DNA of 64,000 nucleotides from assembly GCA_009649675.1 (NCBI GenBank), contig WJPL01000002.1, forward strand, positions 124,001 through 188,000, written 5' to 3'. The DNA comes from Alphaproteobacteria bacterium HT1-32 (lineage in GTDB: Bacteria > Pseudomonadota > Alphaproteobacteria > Rhodospirillales > HT1-32). A program made the translations under genes and the position numbers. Below are positions 8,949 through 17,572 of this stretch, one piece after another. Within the stretch, counting starts at the first letter, position 1; every line of letters starts with the position of its first letter. Under the pieces are notes generated by a model that did not search any database, was not told the DNA's origin, and saw only the letters and a program-made list of their open reading frames with translations.

Positions 8949-9002
8949 GCCGTGGTGATTTGCGACCAGCTTGCGGCCACGTAAAACAATCGCTAAAAGG
9001 TC
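8949..9002 (+). promoter_or_regulatory. SAM-II riboswitch upstream of metZ
   Basis: The segment matches the SAM-II aptamer. It has CGTGG at 8951-8955 pairing with CCACG at 8977-8981, the conserved TGATTT and GCTTGC segments, then TAAAACAATCGCTAAA. GGTC at 8999-9002 can pair with GACC at 8964-8967 to form the pseudoknot. SAM-II is found mainly in alphaproteobacteria ahead of methionine genes. Binding of S-adenosylmethionine should lower metZ expression. A strong terminator follows 18 bases later, which suggests control by premature termination. Confidence 0.92.
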
Positions 9003-9019
9003 TCGGCAGTTCTGAACCG

Positions 9020-9045
9020 CCCTGGCCCGCTGGTCAGGGTTTTTT
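9020..9045 (+). terminator. Intrinsic terminator or attenuator between the SAM-II riboswitch and metZ
   Basis: CCCTGGCC at 9020-9027 pairs with GGTCAGGG at 9032-9039 around a CGCT loop (eight pairs, one G-U) and is followed directly by six T residues. It sits between the aptamer and the metZ ribosome binding site, so it is the likely expression platform. Confidence 0.88.
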
Positions 9046-9083
9046 GTTGAGCGCCCCTCGTGAGGGCGCGGAAGGAACTGCAA

Positions 9084-10271
9084 ATGACAACTGACATGCA
9101 TGACTATCGTGAACAGACGCTGCTGGTCCGTGGCGGTCTGGAACGTTCTGGCTTCGATGAAACCTCCGAAGCTATTTTTCTGACATCCGGATATGTCTAC
9201 AAATCGGCGGAAGAGGCAGAAGCCGCTTTCAAGGGCGATCGTGTTCGCTATGTCTACAGCCGCTATGCGAATCCGACGGTCTCGATGTTCGAGGAACGGC
9301 TGGCAAAGCTTGAAGGCGCGGCCTTCTGTCAGGCAACGGCCAGTGGCATGTCGGCGGTCTTCTCGGCCCTGTTCTGCCAGCTGAAAGCCGGTGACCGGCT
9401 TGTCGCATCCCGCGCGCTGTTCGGCTCCTGTCTTTATATCGTGACCGATATCCTGCCGTCTTATGGCGTCGAAACCGAACTGGTTGATGGCATCGATCTG
9501 GATCAGTGGCGAAGCGCCCTGTCAAAGCCAACTCAGGCGGTTTTTCTTGAAACCCCGTCGAACCCGACGCTGGAAGTGATCGACCTGAAGGCGGTCTGCG
9601 ATCTGGCGCATGCAGCCGGGGCGCGGGTCGTTGTCGATAATGTCTTCGCCACGCCGATGTTGCAGAAGCCGATGCAGTATGGCGCGGATATCGTGATCTA
9701 CAGTACGACCAAGCATATTGACGGGCAGGGGCGCTGCCTTGGTGGCGCGATCCTGTACAATGATACGGATTTCCGGGATCAGTTGCTGCCGATCATCCGC
9801 CATACCGGGCCAAGCATGAGCCCGTTCAATGCCTGGGTCATGCTGAAAGGCATGGAGACGATGGCGCTGCGGGTTGACCGGCATTGCGACAATGCGCTGG
9901 AAATTGCCCGCTCGCTGGAAGGCCAGCCGGGTCTGAACCGGGTGATTTACCCGGGACTGGAAAGCCACCCCCAGCACAAGCTGGCCATGAGCCAGATGTC
10001 ATCCCGCGGATCGACAGTTGTTTCGCTTGATCTTGAAGGGGGAAAGGAACGGACCTTCCGCTTCCTGAACGCCCTGAAACTGATTGACCTGTCGAACAAT
10101 GTCGGGGACGCCAAAAGCCTTGTTACACATCCCGCCACTACGACACACCAGCGGCTCAGCCCGGAAGAACGGGCAATGCTGAATATCGGTGATGGTCTGG
10201 TCCGCATCTCGGTCGGACTTGAGGATGTGGCGGATCTGAAAGCGGATATCAGCCAGGCACTTTCAGCCTGA
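9084..10271 (+). CDS. metZ: O-succinylhomoserine sulfhydrylase
   Basis: The 395-residue product belongs to the Cys/Met metabolism PLP family. Lys210 in IYSTTKHIDG is the PLP lysine, and YSRYANPTVSMFEERLAKLEGA and ETPSNPTLEVIDL are family signatures. Details such as TKHIDGQGRCLGGAI fit MetZ, which converts O-succinylhomoserine and sulfide to homocysteine in methionine synthesis. The ATG at 9084 is preceded by GGAAGGA; an upstream GTG at 9060 lies inside a hairpin and is rejected. It is under the SAM-II riboswitch at 8949. Confidence 0.92.
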   Translation: MTTDMHDYREQTLLVRGGLERSGFDETSEAIFLTSGYVYKSAEEAEAAFKGDRVRYVYSRYANPTVSMFEERLAKLEGAAFCQATASGMSAVFSALFCQLKAGDRLVASRALFGSCLYIVTDILPSYGVETELVDGIDLDQWRSALSKPTQAVFLETPSNPTLEVIDLKAVCDLAHAAGARVVVDNVFATPMLQKPMQYGADIVIYSTTKHIDGQGRCLGGAILYNDTDFRDQLLPIIRHTGPSMSPFNAWVMLKGMETMALRVDRHCDNALEIARSLEGQPGLNRVIYPGLESHPQHKLAMSQMSSRGSTVVSLDLEGGKERTFRFLNALKLIDLSNNVGDAKSLVTHPATTTHQRLSPEERAMLNIGDGLVRISVGLEDVADLKADISQALSA

Positions 10272-10309
10272 TTGAGGACTTGTCCGAAGCCTGAACAGAT
10301 GACTGTCTT

Positions 10310-10337
10310 CCCGTCCTGAAAACGAATTCAGGACGGG
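10310..10337. terminator. Hairpin between convergent metZ and rhodanese genes
   Basis: CCCGTCCTGAA (10310-10320) and TTCAGGACGGG (10327-10337) form a perfect 11-bp stem with a six-base loop. It lies between two convergent genes and can act for both strands. There is no long T tract on either side, so it may also be a plain palindrome. Confidence 0.6.
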
Positions 10338-10350
10338 TGGCGCCTGCCTG

Positions 10351-10767
10351 TCAGCTCTGGGCCCAGGGCATGCCTTCGACTTTCCAGCCGTTGACGGTGC
10401 CGCGATGGCCGTTCATGTCCGGGTCGCCCTCAAAGCCTGAGGCGATATTGTAGCAGCGTTCATATCCCATGGCGGTCATTGCCATGGCGGCATGGGCGGA
10501 ACGTGCACCGGAACGGCAGAGGAACAATAATGCCCGGGATTTGTCCGGCGCGGCTTCCGCCAGCTTGTCCGTGAACTCCGGATTGACCTCCATGGTCGGA
10601 AACTGCTGCCAGCTCAGCCGCATCACCTGTTTGCCGACAGCCGACAGGTCCGGCAGGCCGACGAACGCCCATTCCGGCATTGTACGAACATCGATCAGCA
10701 GTGCCTCATTGTCTTCACTGATCATTTTGTAGGCGTCGGTCGGTGAGATATCTCCGGCATATGACAT
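10351..10767 (-). CDS. Single-domain rhodanese (sulfurtransferase-like) protein
   Basis: The 138-residue product is one rhodanese domain: ISPTDAYKMI, then LLIDVRTMPEWAFVGLPDL, and an active-site loop CRSGARSAHAA with Cys84. Rhodaneses carry sulfane sulfur as a persulfide on this cysteine. The ATG at 10767 has AAAGG about ten bases upstream; a longer frame to 10833 lacks such support. It is convergent with metZ, and the sulfur theme may be coincidental. Confidence 0.85.
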   Translation of the reverse strand: MSYAGDISPTDAYKMISEDNEALLIDVRTMPEWAFVGLPDLSAVGKQVMRLSWQQFPTMEVNPEFTDKLAEAAPDKSRALLFLCRSGARSAHAAMAMTAMGYERCYNIASGFEGDPDMNGHRGTVNGWKVEGMPWAQS

Positions 10768-10987
10768 TCGCTGCAACCTTTCCCGCTGAACGTTAATCAT
10801 CCGCCATGCCCCGTGACGTGGCGGAATATCCACAAAATCCCTACGGTTGTAACCGATAGCGACAGGCAGTACTTATGCACTCCAGAGCCTCGGTTGCGCA
10901 AGGTCATGCGTGGATATTGATCCTCCATTCAGACTGCGCTATCGTCCAGATTAATTGTATGTACACGAACAATTCCGGGATATCGAA

Positions 10988-12847
10988 ATGACAGTCGCGA
11001 CCCTTCAGGAAGCGCCCCCGAAACGGCTGGAACTTGAGTCTGCCGTCGTGCGCTTTGCCGGTGACTCCGGCGATGGTATGCAGCTGACCGGTGGTCAGTT
11101 CACTCAGGCAACGGCGCTGGCCGGTAATGATCTGGCGACCTTCCCGGATTTTCCGGCAGAAATTCGCGCACCTGTTGGCACGACCTTCGGGGTCAGTGCC
11201 TTCCAGATCAACTTTGGCGCCCGTGATATCCGCACGTCCGGCGATGCGTTTGACTGTCTGGTTGCGATGAACCCGGCGGCTCTGAAGGTTGAACTGAAGG
11301 GTCTGCGCCCCGGTGGTCTGCTGATTATTGATACCGGATCGTTCAATGACCGTAATCTGAAGAAAGCCGGATATGACAGTAACCCGCTGGATGATAATGC
11401 GCTGGCGGCCTATCAGGTGGTTACCATCGATATTTCTGCCCTCACCATGGAAGCGGTGAAGGACAGCGGCCTGTCGAAGAAAGATGCGCTGCGCTGCAAG
11501 AACATGTGGACACTGGGTTATGTCTACTGGCTGTTCGGCCGTGACCGTACCCCGACGGTCGAAGGGCTGCGCGCCAAGTTTGCGAAAAAGCCGGAGATTG
11601 CCGAAGCGAATATCGCGGCACTGAATGCCGGGCATGCCCTGGGTGAAACATCGGAAGTGGATTTCCCCGGTTATCATGTGCCGCAGGCGGAAATTCAGCC
11701 CGGCCTGTACCGTACCGTCACCGGCGCAGAGGCACTGGCCTATGGTCTGGCAGTGGGAGCCAGCCTTGCTGAAATCCCGATGTTCTTCGGCTCCTATCCG
11801 ATCACACCGGCCTCCAATCTGCTGCATAACCTGTCGCGGATGAAGCAGTTCGGCGTTACCACCTTCCAGGCGGAAGATGAAATTGCTGCTGCCTGTTCCG
11901 CTATCGGTGCCAGCTATGCCGGCCAGCTTGGCGTGACCTCCAGCTCTGGTCCTGGGGTTGCCCTGAAGACCGAGGCGATTGGTCTGGCCATCGGTGTCGA
12001 ATTGCCGCTGATCATCGTCAATGTGCAACGCGCCGGGCCTTCGACGGGGATGCCGACCAAGACCGAACAGTCGGATCTGTATCAGTCGGTCTATGGCCGT
12101 AATGCGGACAGCCCGGTTGTCGTGCTGGCAGCCCGGTCGCCCGGTGACTGTTTTGAGGTGGCGATTGAAGCCTGCCGCATCGCCACGCAGTTCATGACCC
12201 CGGTCTATCTGCTCAGTGATGGCTATATCGGCAATGCGTCGGAACCCTGGCTGATTCCGGATGTCGATACATACGAGCATTTCCCGGTGAAATTCCATAC
12301 GGAGACCGAAGGTTTCCATCCGTTCCTGCGCAATCCGGAAACCCTGGCACGCGCCTGGGCCAAGCCGGGAACGCCAGGGCTGGAACATCGTATCGGCGGG
12401 ATCGAGAAGGACTACAATTCCGGCCATATCTCCTACACTCCGGAAAACCATCAGAAGATGACGGAAACCCGGCATCAGAAGATCGCCAATGTGGCGAAGA
12501 CCATTCCCGATCAGGATGTCGAAGTGGGCGAAACATCGGGCAAGCTGGCGGTTGTCGGCTGGGGGTCGACCTTTGGCCCGGTCAGCCGCGCCGTGCAGAA
12601 CCTGCGCGACGAGGGGCTTGATGTCTCGCATATCCATATCCGCCATATCTGGCCGCTGCCATCCAATCTCGGTGAGCTGCTGTCGGGTTATGAGAAGGTG
12701 CTGGTGCCGGAAATGAATACCGGCCAGCTGCTGACCGTGTTGCGTGCTGAATATCTGATCCCGGCGAAGGGCCTGAACAAGGTCGCCGGTCAACCCTTCA
12801 AGATCGCCGAGGTGGAAGCTGCCATCCGCGATGAGCTGGAGTCCTGA
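10988..12847 (+). CDS. korA: 2-oxoacid:acceptor (ferredoxin) oxidoreductase, fused gamma-alpha subunit
   Basis: The 619-residue product combines an N-terminal gamma domain (FAGDSGDGMQLTGGQFTQATAL) with an alpha domain (FFGSYPITPASNLLHNLSRMKQFGVTTFQAEDEIAAACSAIGAS), as in two-subunit KorAB-type enzymes. With the beta subunit it decarboxylates a 2-oxoacid, probably 2-oxoglutarate, to the acyl-CoA and reduces ferredoxin. The ATG at 10988 (MTVATLQEAPP) is preferred over a TTG at 10955. It is followed one base later by the beta-subunit start. The exact 2-oxoacid cannot be fixed from sequence. Confidence 0.9.
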   Translation: MTVATLQEAPPKRLELESAVVRFAGDSGDGMQLTGGQFTQATALAGNDLATFPDFPAEIRAPVGTTFGVSAFQINFGARDIRTSGDAFDCLVAMNPAALKVELKGLRPGGLLIIDTGSFNDRNLKKAGYDSNPLDDNALAAYQVVTIDISALTMEAVKDSGLSKKDALRCKNMWTLGYVYWLFGRDRTPTVEGLRAKFAKKPEIAEANIAALNAGHALGETSEVDFPGYHVPQAEIQPGLYRTVTGAEALAYGLAVGASLAEIPMFFGSYPITPASNLLHNLSRMKQFGVTTFQAEDEIAAACSAIGASYAGQLGVTSSSGPGVALKTEAIGLAIGVELPLIIVNVQRAGPSTGMPTKTEQSDLYQSVYGRNADSPVVVLAARSPGDCFEVAIEACRIATQFMTPVYLLSDGYIGNASEPWLIPDVDTYEHFPVKFHTETEGFHPFLRNPETLARAWAKPGTPGLEHRIGGIEKDYNSGHISYTPENHQKMTETRHQKIANVAKTIPDQDVEVGETSGKLAVVGWGSTFGPVSRAVQNLRDEGLDVSHIHIRHIWPLPSNLGELLSGYEKVLVPEMNTGQLLTVLRAEYLIPAKGLNKVAGQPFKIAEVEAAIRDELES

Positions 12848-12848
12848 G

Positions 12849-13877
12849 ATGAACGCCGTTACCCAGAAAGAGAAGCTGACCGCGAAAGACTTCGCCACGG
12901 ATCAGGAAGTACGCTGGTGCCCCGGCTGTGGCGATTACGCCATTCTGAAAGCCATGCAAAAGGCAATGGCCGATATGGGGCAGAGCACGGAAGATAACGT
13001 GTTTGTCTCCGGCATCGGCTGTGCGGCGCGCTTTCCCTACTATATGGCAACTTATGGCTTTCACACGATCCACGGTCGTGCCCCGGCTTTTGCCACGGGC
13101 ATCAAGCTGGCAAATCCGGATCTGAATGTCTGGGTCGTCGGCGGCGATGGTGACATGCTGTCAATTGGTGCCAACCATCTGATGCATGTGCTGCGTCGCA
13201 ATGTCGATTTACAGGTGCTGCTGTTCAATAACGAGATCTACGGTCTGACCAAGGGGCAGTATTCGCCGACCTCCCGCGAGGGGACAAAGTCACCCTCGAC
13301 CCCGCTTGGGTCTGTCGACCGGCCGATTGATGCCTGCACCTATGCGCTGGGTGCGGGGGCGACCTTTATCGCCCGTGGTATCGACAGCCAGCAGAAGCAT
13401 CTGCCGGGTATCTTCCAGGCAGCGTCCGAACATAAGGGCGCGTCCTTCGTCGAGGTGCTGCAGAACTGCATCGTCTATAACGACGGTGTCTTCAACGAAT
13501 TTACGGATCGTGATGTTGCTGCTGACCGGCAGGTCCATGTGGAGGCGGGTAAACCGCTGATCTATGGCGCAGATGGCAACAAGGGTATCCGTCTCAACCT
13601 GAAGACGCTGAGCCTTGAAGAAGTGGTGGTTGGTGAAAATGGTGTGACGGAGGCCGATCTGCTGGTCCACGACCCGTCAAATCATACGCTTGCCGGTATG
13701 CTGGCGGCGATGAACGGACGGGATTTGCCGGTAGCGCTGGGCGTTCTATACTGCTCTCGGGAAGATACATACGAGGCAGCCGTTCATGACCAGATCAACG
13801 CCGCGAAATCGAGCGCAAAGATCACCAATTTCAACGACTTGCTCCGCACGGGCCATACCTGGGTCGCTGGCGGCTGA
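12849..13877 (+). CDS. korB: 2-oxoacid:ferredoxin oxidoreductase beta subunit
   Basis: The 342-residue protein carries the thiamine diphosphate subunit motifs: WCPGCGDYAILKAM, GIGCAARFPYYMATYGFHTIHGRAPAFATG, and GDGDMLSIGANHLMHVLRRN...NNEIYGLTKGQYSPTS. It binds ThDP and Mg and makes the catalytic interface with KorA. The ATG at 12849 follows the korA stop by one base, so the two are coupled. The next gene is a ferredoxin-NADP reductase, a logical outlet for reduced ferredoxin. Confidence 0.92.
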   Translation: MNAVTQKEKLTAKDFATDQEVRWCPGCGDYAILKAMQKAMADMGQSTEDNVFVSGIGCAARFPYYMATYGFHTIHGRAPAFATGIKLANPDLNVWVVGGDGDMLSIGANHLMHVLRRNVDLQVLLFNNEIYGLTKGQYSPTSREGTKSPSTPLGSVDRPIDACTYALGAGATFIARGIDSQQKHLPGIFQAASEHKGASFVEVLQNCIVYNDGVFNEFTDRDVAADRQVHVEAGKPLIYGADGNKGIRLNLKTLSLEEVVVGENGVTEADLLVHDPSNHTLAGMLAAMNGRDLPVALGVLYCSREDTYEAAVHDQINAAKSSAKITNFNDLLRTGHTWVAGG

Positions 13878-13901
13878 TACCCTCGGGGCGGACGGTCAGC
13901 C

Positions 13902-15209
13902 ATGCCGCTGACCGTCGCCATCGTCGGGTCCGGCCCGGCGGGTTTCTACACAGCAGACGCTTTGCTGTCTTCCGGCGCTGATGTTGAAATCGACATCATT
14001 GAACGCCTGCCCACCCCTTTCGGGCTGATCCGGGCAGGTGTCGCCCCGGATCACCAGACCACCAAGAATGTCGCCCGGAAGTTCGAGAAATCGGCTATCG
14101 CGGACAAATCCCGTTATTACGGCAATATCGCCCTCGGGCGGGATGTGACGCTGGATGAGCTGCGCGGCATGTATGATGCGGTGGTGCTGGCTGTTGGTGC
14201 GGCCAGCGACGTAAAGCTGACCATACCGGGTGCCGATCTTGATGGCGTCTATGGATCATCTGCCTTTGTCGGCTGGTATAATGCCCATCCGGATTTCCGT
14301 TGGCTGGACCCGGACCTCGACACGGATCAGGCGGTGGTCATTGGTCTGGGGAATGTTGCCATTGATATTGCCCGGATACTGGTGCGCACTCGCACCGGCA
14401 TGGCCTCATCGGATCTGGCTTACCATGCGGGCGAGGCGATCTGGCAGTCGCCCCTGCGAGAGGTCCATATGGTGGGCCGTCGCGGGCCGCTGGATGCCAA
14501 GTTTACCAATGTCGAATTGCGGGAACTGGCTGATCTCACCACCTGCGCACTGGTTGTTGACCCGGCACAGCTGCCGGATGCCCTGCCGGAAGGCGTTGAT
14601 GGTCGCGAGGCCCGCCTGATGCAGCGCAACCTCGATACCCTGCGGGACTATGCCAATGCAGAGGATTGCGGGACCAAGGAGAAGCGCCTGCATATCCGCT
14701 TTTACGCCAACCCCGTCGAGATTCTGGGCGATGGCCATGTCGAAGCCATCCGCCTGGAAAAAACCGAGGTCATTGATGGCCGTGTAAAGGGAACCGGCGA
14801 GTTCTTCGAAATTCCGACCCGTCTTGTGGTTGCTGCCACCGGCTACCGCTCGATCCCCATTGAAGGGGCCCCCTTTGATGACCAGCGCGGCATTATCCCG
14901 AATGATGACGGCAAGGTCGAAGATGGCCTCTATGTCGTCGGCTGGATCAAGCGCGGTCCCTCCGGCGTCATCTCCTCCAGCCGCCCGGATGCTAAATCCG
15001 CCACCGCTCATATCCTCAGCGACCTCGGTAATGGCGGCAAACCGGGCCGCCGAAAGCTCGGCCCGCTGCTGAAAGAACGTGGTGCCAGAGTGGTCACCTA
15101 CGCCGACTGGAAACAGATTGAAGCAGCTGAAAACGCAGCGGCAGAAAACGGTGCACCCCGCCGGAAATACGGAACCATCGAGGAGATGCTGGAGGTTTTG
15201 GAGGAGTAA
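13902..15209 (+). CDS. Ferredoxin-NADP+ reductase, adrenodoxin-reductase type (FprA-like)
   Basis: The 435-residue flavoprotein has an N-terminal FAD site VAIVGSGPAGFYTADALL, then ERLPTPFGLIRAGVAPDH, a signature of adrenodoxin reductase and FprA. An NADP site VVIGLGNVAIDIARILVRT follows near residues 147-165, and a late FAD motif VVGWIKRGPSGVISSSRPDA. It would exchange electrons between ferredoxin and NADP(H). It lies 24 bases after korB on the same strand, so it probably oxidises the ferredoxin reduced by KorAB, making NADPH. Confidence 0.88.
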   Translation: MPLTVAIVGSGPAGFYTADALLSSGADVEIDIIERLPTPFGLIRAGVAPDHQTTKNVARKFEKSAIADKSRYYGNIALGRDVTLDELRGMYDAVVLAVGAASDVKLTIPGADLDGVYGSSAFVGWYNAHPDFRWLDPDLDTDQAVVIGLGNVAIDIARILVRTRTGMASSDLAYHAGEAIWQSPLREVHMVGRRGPLDAKFTNVELRELADLTTCALVVDPAQLPDALPEGVDGREARLMQRNLDTLRDYANAEDCGTKEKRLHIRFYANPVEILGDGHVEAIRLEKTEVIDGRVKGTGEFFEIPTRLVVAATGYRSIPIEGAPFDDQRGIIPNDDGKVEDGLYVVGWIKRGPSGVISSSRPDAKSATAHILSDLGNGGKPGRRKLGPLLKERGARVVTYADWKQIEAAENAAAENGAPRRKYGTIEEMLEVLEE

Positions 15210-15242
15210 CTGCCTCGCACTCAGAGAAAACACCGCACCATT

Positions 15243-15273
15243 CCCTCATCCTGAACTCGTTTCAGGATGAGGG
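15243..15273. terminator. Hairpin after the korAB-fpr operon
   Basis: CCCTCATCCTGAA and TTCAGGATGAGGG form a perfect 13-bp stem with loop CTCGT, 34 bases after the reductase stop. It lacks a T tract. The sequence CCTCATCCTGA is also the opening of the dispersed repeat that follows, so this may be a related repeat unit serving as a terminator. Confidence 0.6.
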
Positions 15274-15298
15274 GGAATTGGTTTGGTGGTAATTTGGT

Positions 15299-15339
15299 CC
15301 TCATCCTGAGGAGGCGCAACGCGCCGTCTCGAAGGATGG
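15299..15339 (+). repeat. Dispersed palindromic repeat, copy 1
   Basis: A 41-base element opens CCTCATCCTGAGGAG and ends CGTCTCGAAGGATG, with a central stem GGCGC/GCGCC around AAC. The ends CATCCT and AGGATG also pair. A second copy lies inverted at 15370-15410 and a third at 34241-34280. The central stem differs between copies 1 and 3 but keeps pairing, which points to selection for a folded form. Confidence 0.8.
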
Positions 15340-15369
15340 CTGGTCAGCCTGATCATGTACGCTCTAACT

Positions 15370-15410
15370 CCATCCTTCGAGACGCCGCTTTGCTGCTCCT
15401 CAGGATGAGG
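15370..15410 (-). repeat. Dispersed palindromic repeat, copy 2 (inverted)
   Basis: Read on the minus strand this is the same 41-base element as at 15299, with central bases GCAGC-AAA-GCGGC instead of GGCGC-AAC-GCGCC. Copies 1 and 2 face each other across 30 bases and could form one large hairpin between the convergent reductase and DUF2306 genes, possibly acting as a terminator. Confidence 0.8.
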
Positions 15411-15422
15411 CAGGGTGTGGTG

Positions 15423-15713
15423 TCAGCCGTAGCTGAGTAATTCGCTGATGAAGCGGCCGAGGAGGAGGGCGAAGAGGCTGGCGATGAGGGCGCAGGCCAT
15501 GCTTGTCAGGGTCAGCAGGCTGAGGCCGTGTATCCAGCTGAAGCTGCCGGGGTTGATTTCCTGAATGCGGAAGGACGACAGGGCGGTGACGGTCATCAGG
15601 CTGATCCAGCACCAGCCGATGATACGATGTCGGGTGGTGCCCCTGGCGGCGGTAAGATTGATGGCGCCGAGCGAGACGGCAAGGACAGCGGTGACGAGAT
15701 GCAGCCAGATCAT
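15423..15713 (-). CDS. Small DUF2306-like membrane protein
   Basis: The 96-residue product has about three membrane segments. The pattern LHLVTAVLAVSLGAINL, then GTTRHRIIGWCWISLMTVTALSSF, resembles DUF2306 integral membrane proteins. It is shorter than typical members. Function unknown. It is flanked by the repeat pair and stands alone on the minus strand. Confidence 0.6.
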   Translation of the reverse strand: MIWLHLVTAVLAVSLGAINLTAARGTTRHRIIGWCWISLMTVTALSSFRIQEINPGSFSWIHGLSLLTLTSMACALIASLFALLLGRFISELLSYG

Positions 15714-15842
15714 GAAAGAACGCCCGGTTTGCGCTCACGCGGGAGTGAGCAGGATGCACTGATATCACAGTTCACCGCCAGATCACCATATTGTAGGCTG
15801 TGACCACGGGGCTGTCGGGCCCTCTGGTCAGGAGGTGGTGCT

Positions 15843-16172
15843 ATGGAGATGCGAAGCGGGTTTCTGGGTCTGGTGGCGGTGGCAGGACTACTGTCACCGG
15901 GCGTCGCGCAGGCTGATGCCATTGACGGGCACTGGTGCAGGGACATGAAAATTTTGTCGATCGATGGTCCGAAAATCATGACGCCCGGCGGGACGGCGAT
16001 GCAGGGTAAGTATGACCGGCATGGCTTTGAATATGTCTCACCGCAAGGCGAGGCGGATTCCGGGCAGACGGTGATTATGTCGCTGTATGGTGATGATCTG
16101 ATGCGGCTGCGGCGCAGTGCCAGCCCTGAAACTGTCGAGGACTGGCACCGTTGTCAGAAGACTGTCAGTTAG
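15843..16172 (+). CDS. Small secreted protein of unknown function
   Basis: The 109-residue product has an N-terminal signal peptide (FLGLVAVAGLLSPGVAQA, cleavage expected after AQA) and a mature domain of about 85 residues with two cysteines (in HWCRDM and HRCQK) that could form a disulfide. An AGGAGG site precedes the ATG. I do not recognise a family. The predicted compact domain with DGHWCRDMKILSIDG resembles small periplasmic beta-rich proteins only in a general way. Confidence 0.6.
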   Translation: MEMRSGFLGLVAVAGLLSPGVAQADAIDGHWCRDMKILSIDGPKIMTPGGTAMQGKYDRHGFEYVSPQGEADSGQTVIMSLYGDDLMRLRRSASPETVEDWHRCQKTVS

Positions 16173-16289
16173 GGTTTCAGGGTAGCCAGTTTTGCGCCAA
16201 ATCTGAGGAAGACGATTCCGGTCACGATCAACCGGCATTGTCTCTGTCGAGATACCGCAGCTTCCGTGAAGTGAGAATTGTGACAGGTG

Positions 16290-17570
16290 TCAGGGGCGGT
16301 AGCGCCGCAGCAGGATAGATGCATTGACCCCGCCAAATCCGAAACTGTTTGAGAGTACTGACGCAAGCTGCTGCGATCTGGCCTGCCCGGGGACAAGATC
16401 GAAGACATCCGCCTCCGGTTCCGGGTCCTCAATGTTCAGGCCGGGCGGGATGATACCATCCTTCAGGGCCATGACAGAGAACACGGCTTCAATGGCACCG
16501 GCGGCGCCCAGCAGATGGCCCGTTGAGGATTTGGTGGAAGTTACCGCGAGGTCCTTGCCGCGACCCCTGAAGACAGCACGGAGGGCAGCGATTTCTGCGG
16601 CATCACCGACCGGTGTCGACGTGCTGTGGGCGTTGACGTAATCGACCTCGTCCGGATGTGCTTCTGCCATCCGCAGAGCCAGTTGCATTGAGGCCTGTGC
16701 ACCCGCGCCGTCAGGACAGCCGGCGGTGACATGATAGGCGTCAGACGTGGTGCCGTAGCCGGCGAGGATGGCGAGTGGCGTCGCACCCCGTGCCCTTGCG
16801 TGGCTGAGGCGTTCAATGACGATGGTGGCCGCTCCCTCTGACAGGACAAATCCGTCATGGCCTTTGTCAAAAGGTCGCGACGCCCGGGTGGGTGTCGCAT
16901 TAAAGCCGGTGGAGAGGGCGCGGGCGGCGGCGAATCCACCGATGGAGACGGGGTCGACACAGGCGTCAGTTCCACCACAGACCGCGACATCAGCCTCACC
17001 GGTCAGAATCAGTCGCATGCCGTCACCGATGGCCTGAACCGAAGCAGCGCAGGCAGTTGTCGGCGCGCCGCTGGGGCCGGAAAAGCCATAGCGGATAGAG
17101 ACCTGTCCTGTCGCAAGGTTGGGCAGGAAGGAGGGGACGACGAAAGGGGAGAGGCGGCGGGGACCGCGTTCACGGACAAGATTGACGGCATCTGTGATCG
17201 CTGGAAAACCACCAACGCCGGTCCCGATGACGGTTGCCGTGCGGGATCGCTCTGCCGGGTCTTGTGGGGTCCAGCCCGCCTGTTCGACGGCTTCGGCTGT
17301 CGCTGCGATGGCATAGCGGATGAACAGATCGGTCTTCTTCAGATCTTTCGCATCCATATGATCAAGCGGATCGAAACCGCCCTCGGGGTCGGTCTTTCGG
17401 TCCGGGACCAGTCCGGCAACCTTGCAGACATAGTTGTCTGTATCGAAGCGGTCATTGCTGACAATACCGCTTTTTCCCGCGATCAGCCGTTGCCAGTTGG
17501 TCGGGACACCCTGACCAAGTGGTGATACCGCGCCCAGTCCGGTTATGACAATCGGGTCGTCCTGCTGCAT
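16290..17570 (-). CDS. Beta-ketoacyl-ACP synthase II (FabF-type)
   Basis: The 426-residue condensing enzyme has the Cys-His-His triad: Cys in PTTACAASVQAIGDG, His in NAHSTSTPVGD, and His in KSSTGHLLGAAGAIEA. The GFGGVNASILLRR ending is typical of FabF. It extends acyl-ACP with malonyl-ACP. It is not in a fab cluster but lies behind a MarR gene, with a 49-base palindrome covering its ribosome binding site (GGAGG). This suggests an accessory, regulated copy, perhaps for adjusting membrane lipids or making a special acyl chain. Confidence 0.88.
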   Translation of the reverse strand: MQQDDPIVITGLGAVSPLGQGVPTNWQRLIAGKSGIVSNDRFDTDNYVCKVAGLVPDRKTDPEGGFDPLDHMDAKDLKKTDLFIRYAIAATAEAVEQAGWTPQDPAERSRTATVIGTGVGGFPAITDAVNLVRERGPRRLSPFVVPSFLPNLATGQVSIRYGFSGPSGAPTTACAASVQAIGDGMRLILTGEADVAVCGGTDACVDPVSIGGFAAARALSTGFNATPTRASRPFDKGHDGFVLSEGAATIVIERLSHARARGATPLAILAGYGTTSDAYHVTAGCPDGAGAQASMQLALRMAEAHPDEVDYVNAHSTSTPVGDAAEIAALRAVFRGRGKDLAVTSTKSSTGHLLGAAGAIEAVFSVMALKDGIIPPGLNIEDPEPEADVFDLVPGQARSQQLASVLSNSFGFGGVNASILLRRYRP

Positions 17571-17572
17571 GG

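Noticed and set aside
9040-9083. A possible second SAM aptamer (SAM-V type tandem) before metZ
   Set aside because: Only a simple GC hairpin is present; the conserved core of SAM-V is not.
10904-12898. Very long open frame (over 600 codons) on the minus strand opposite korA
   Set aside because: It lies wholly opposite a gene with clear family motifs, and its translation is rich in Arg, Gln, His and Ile with no recognisable domain, as expected of an antisense shadow in GC-rich DNA.
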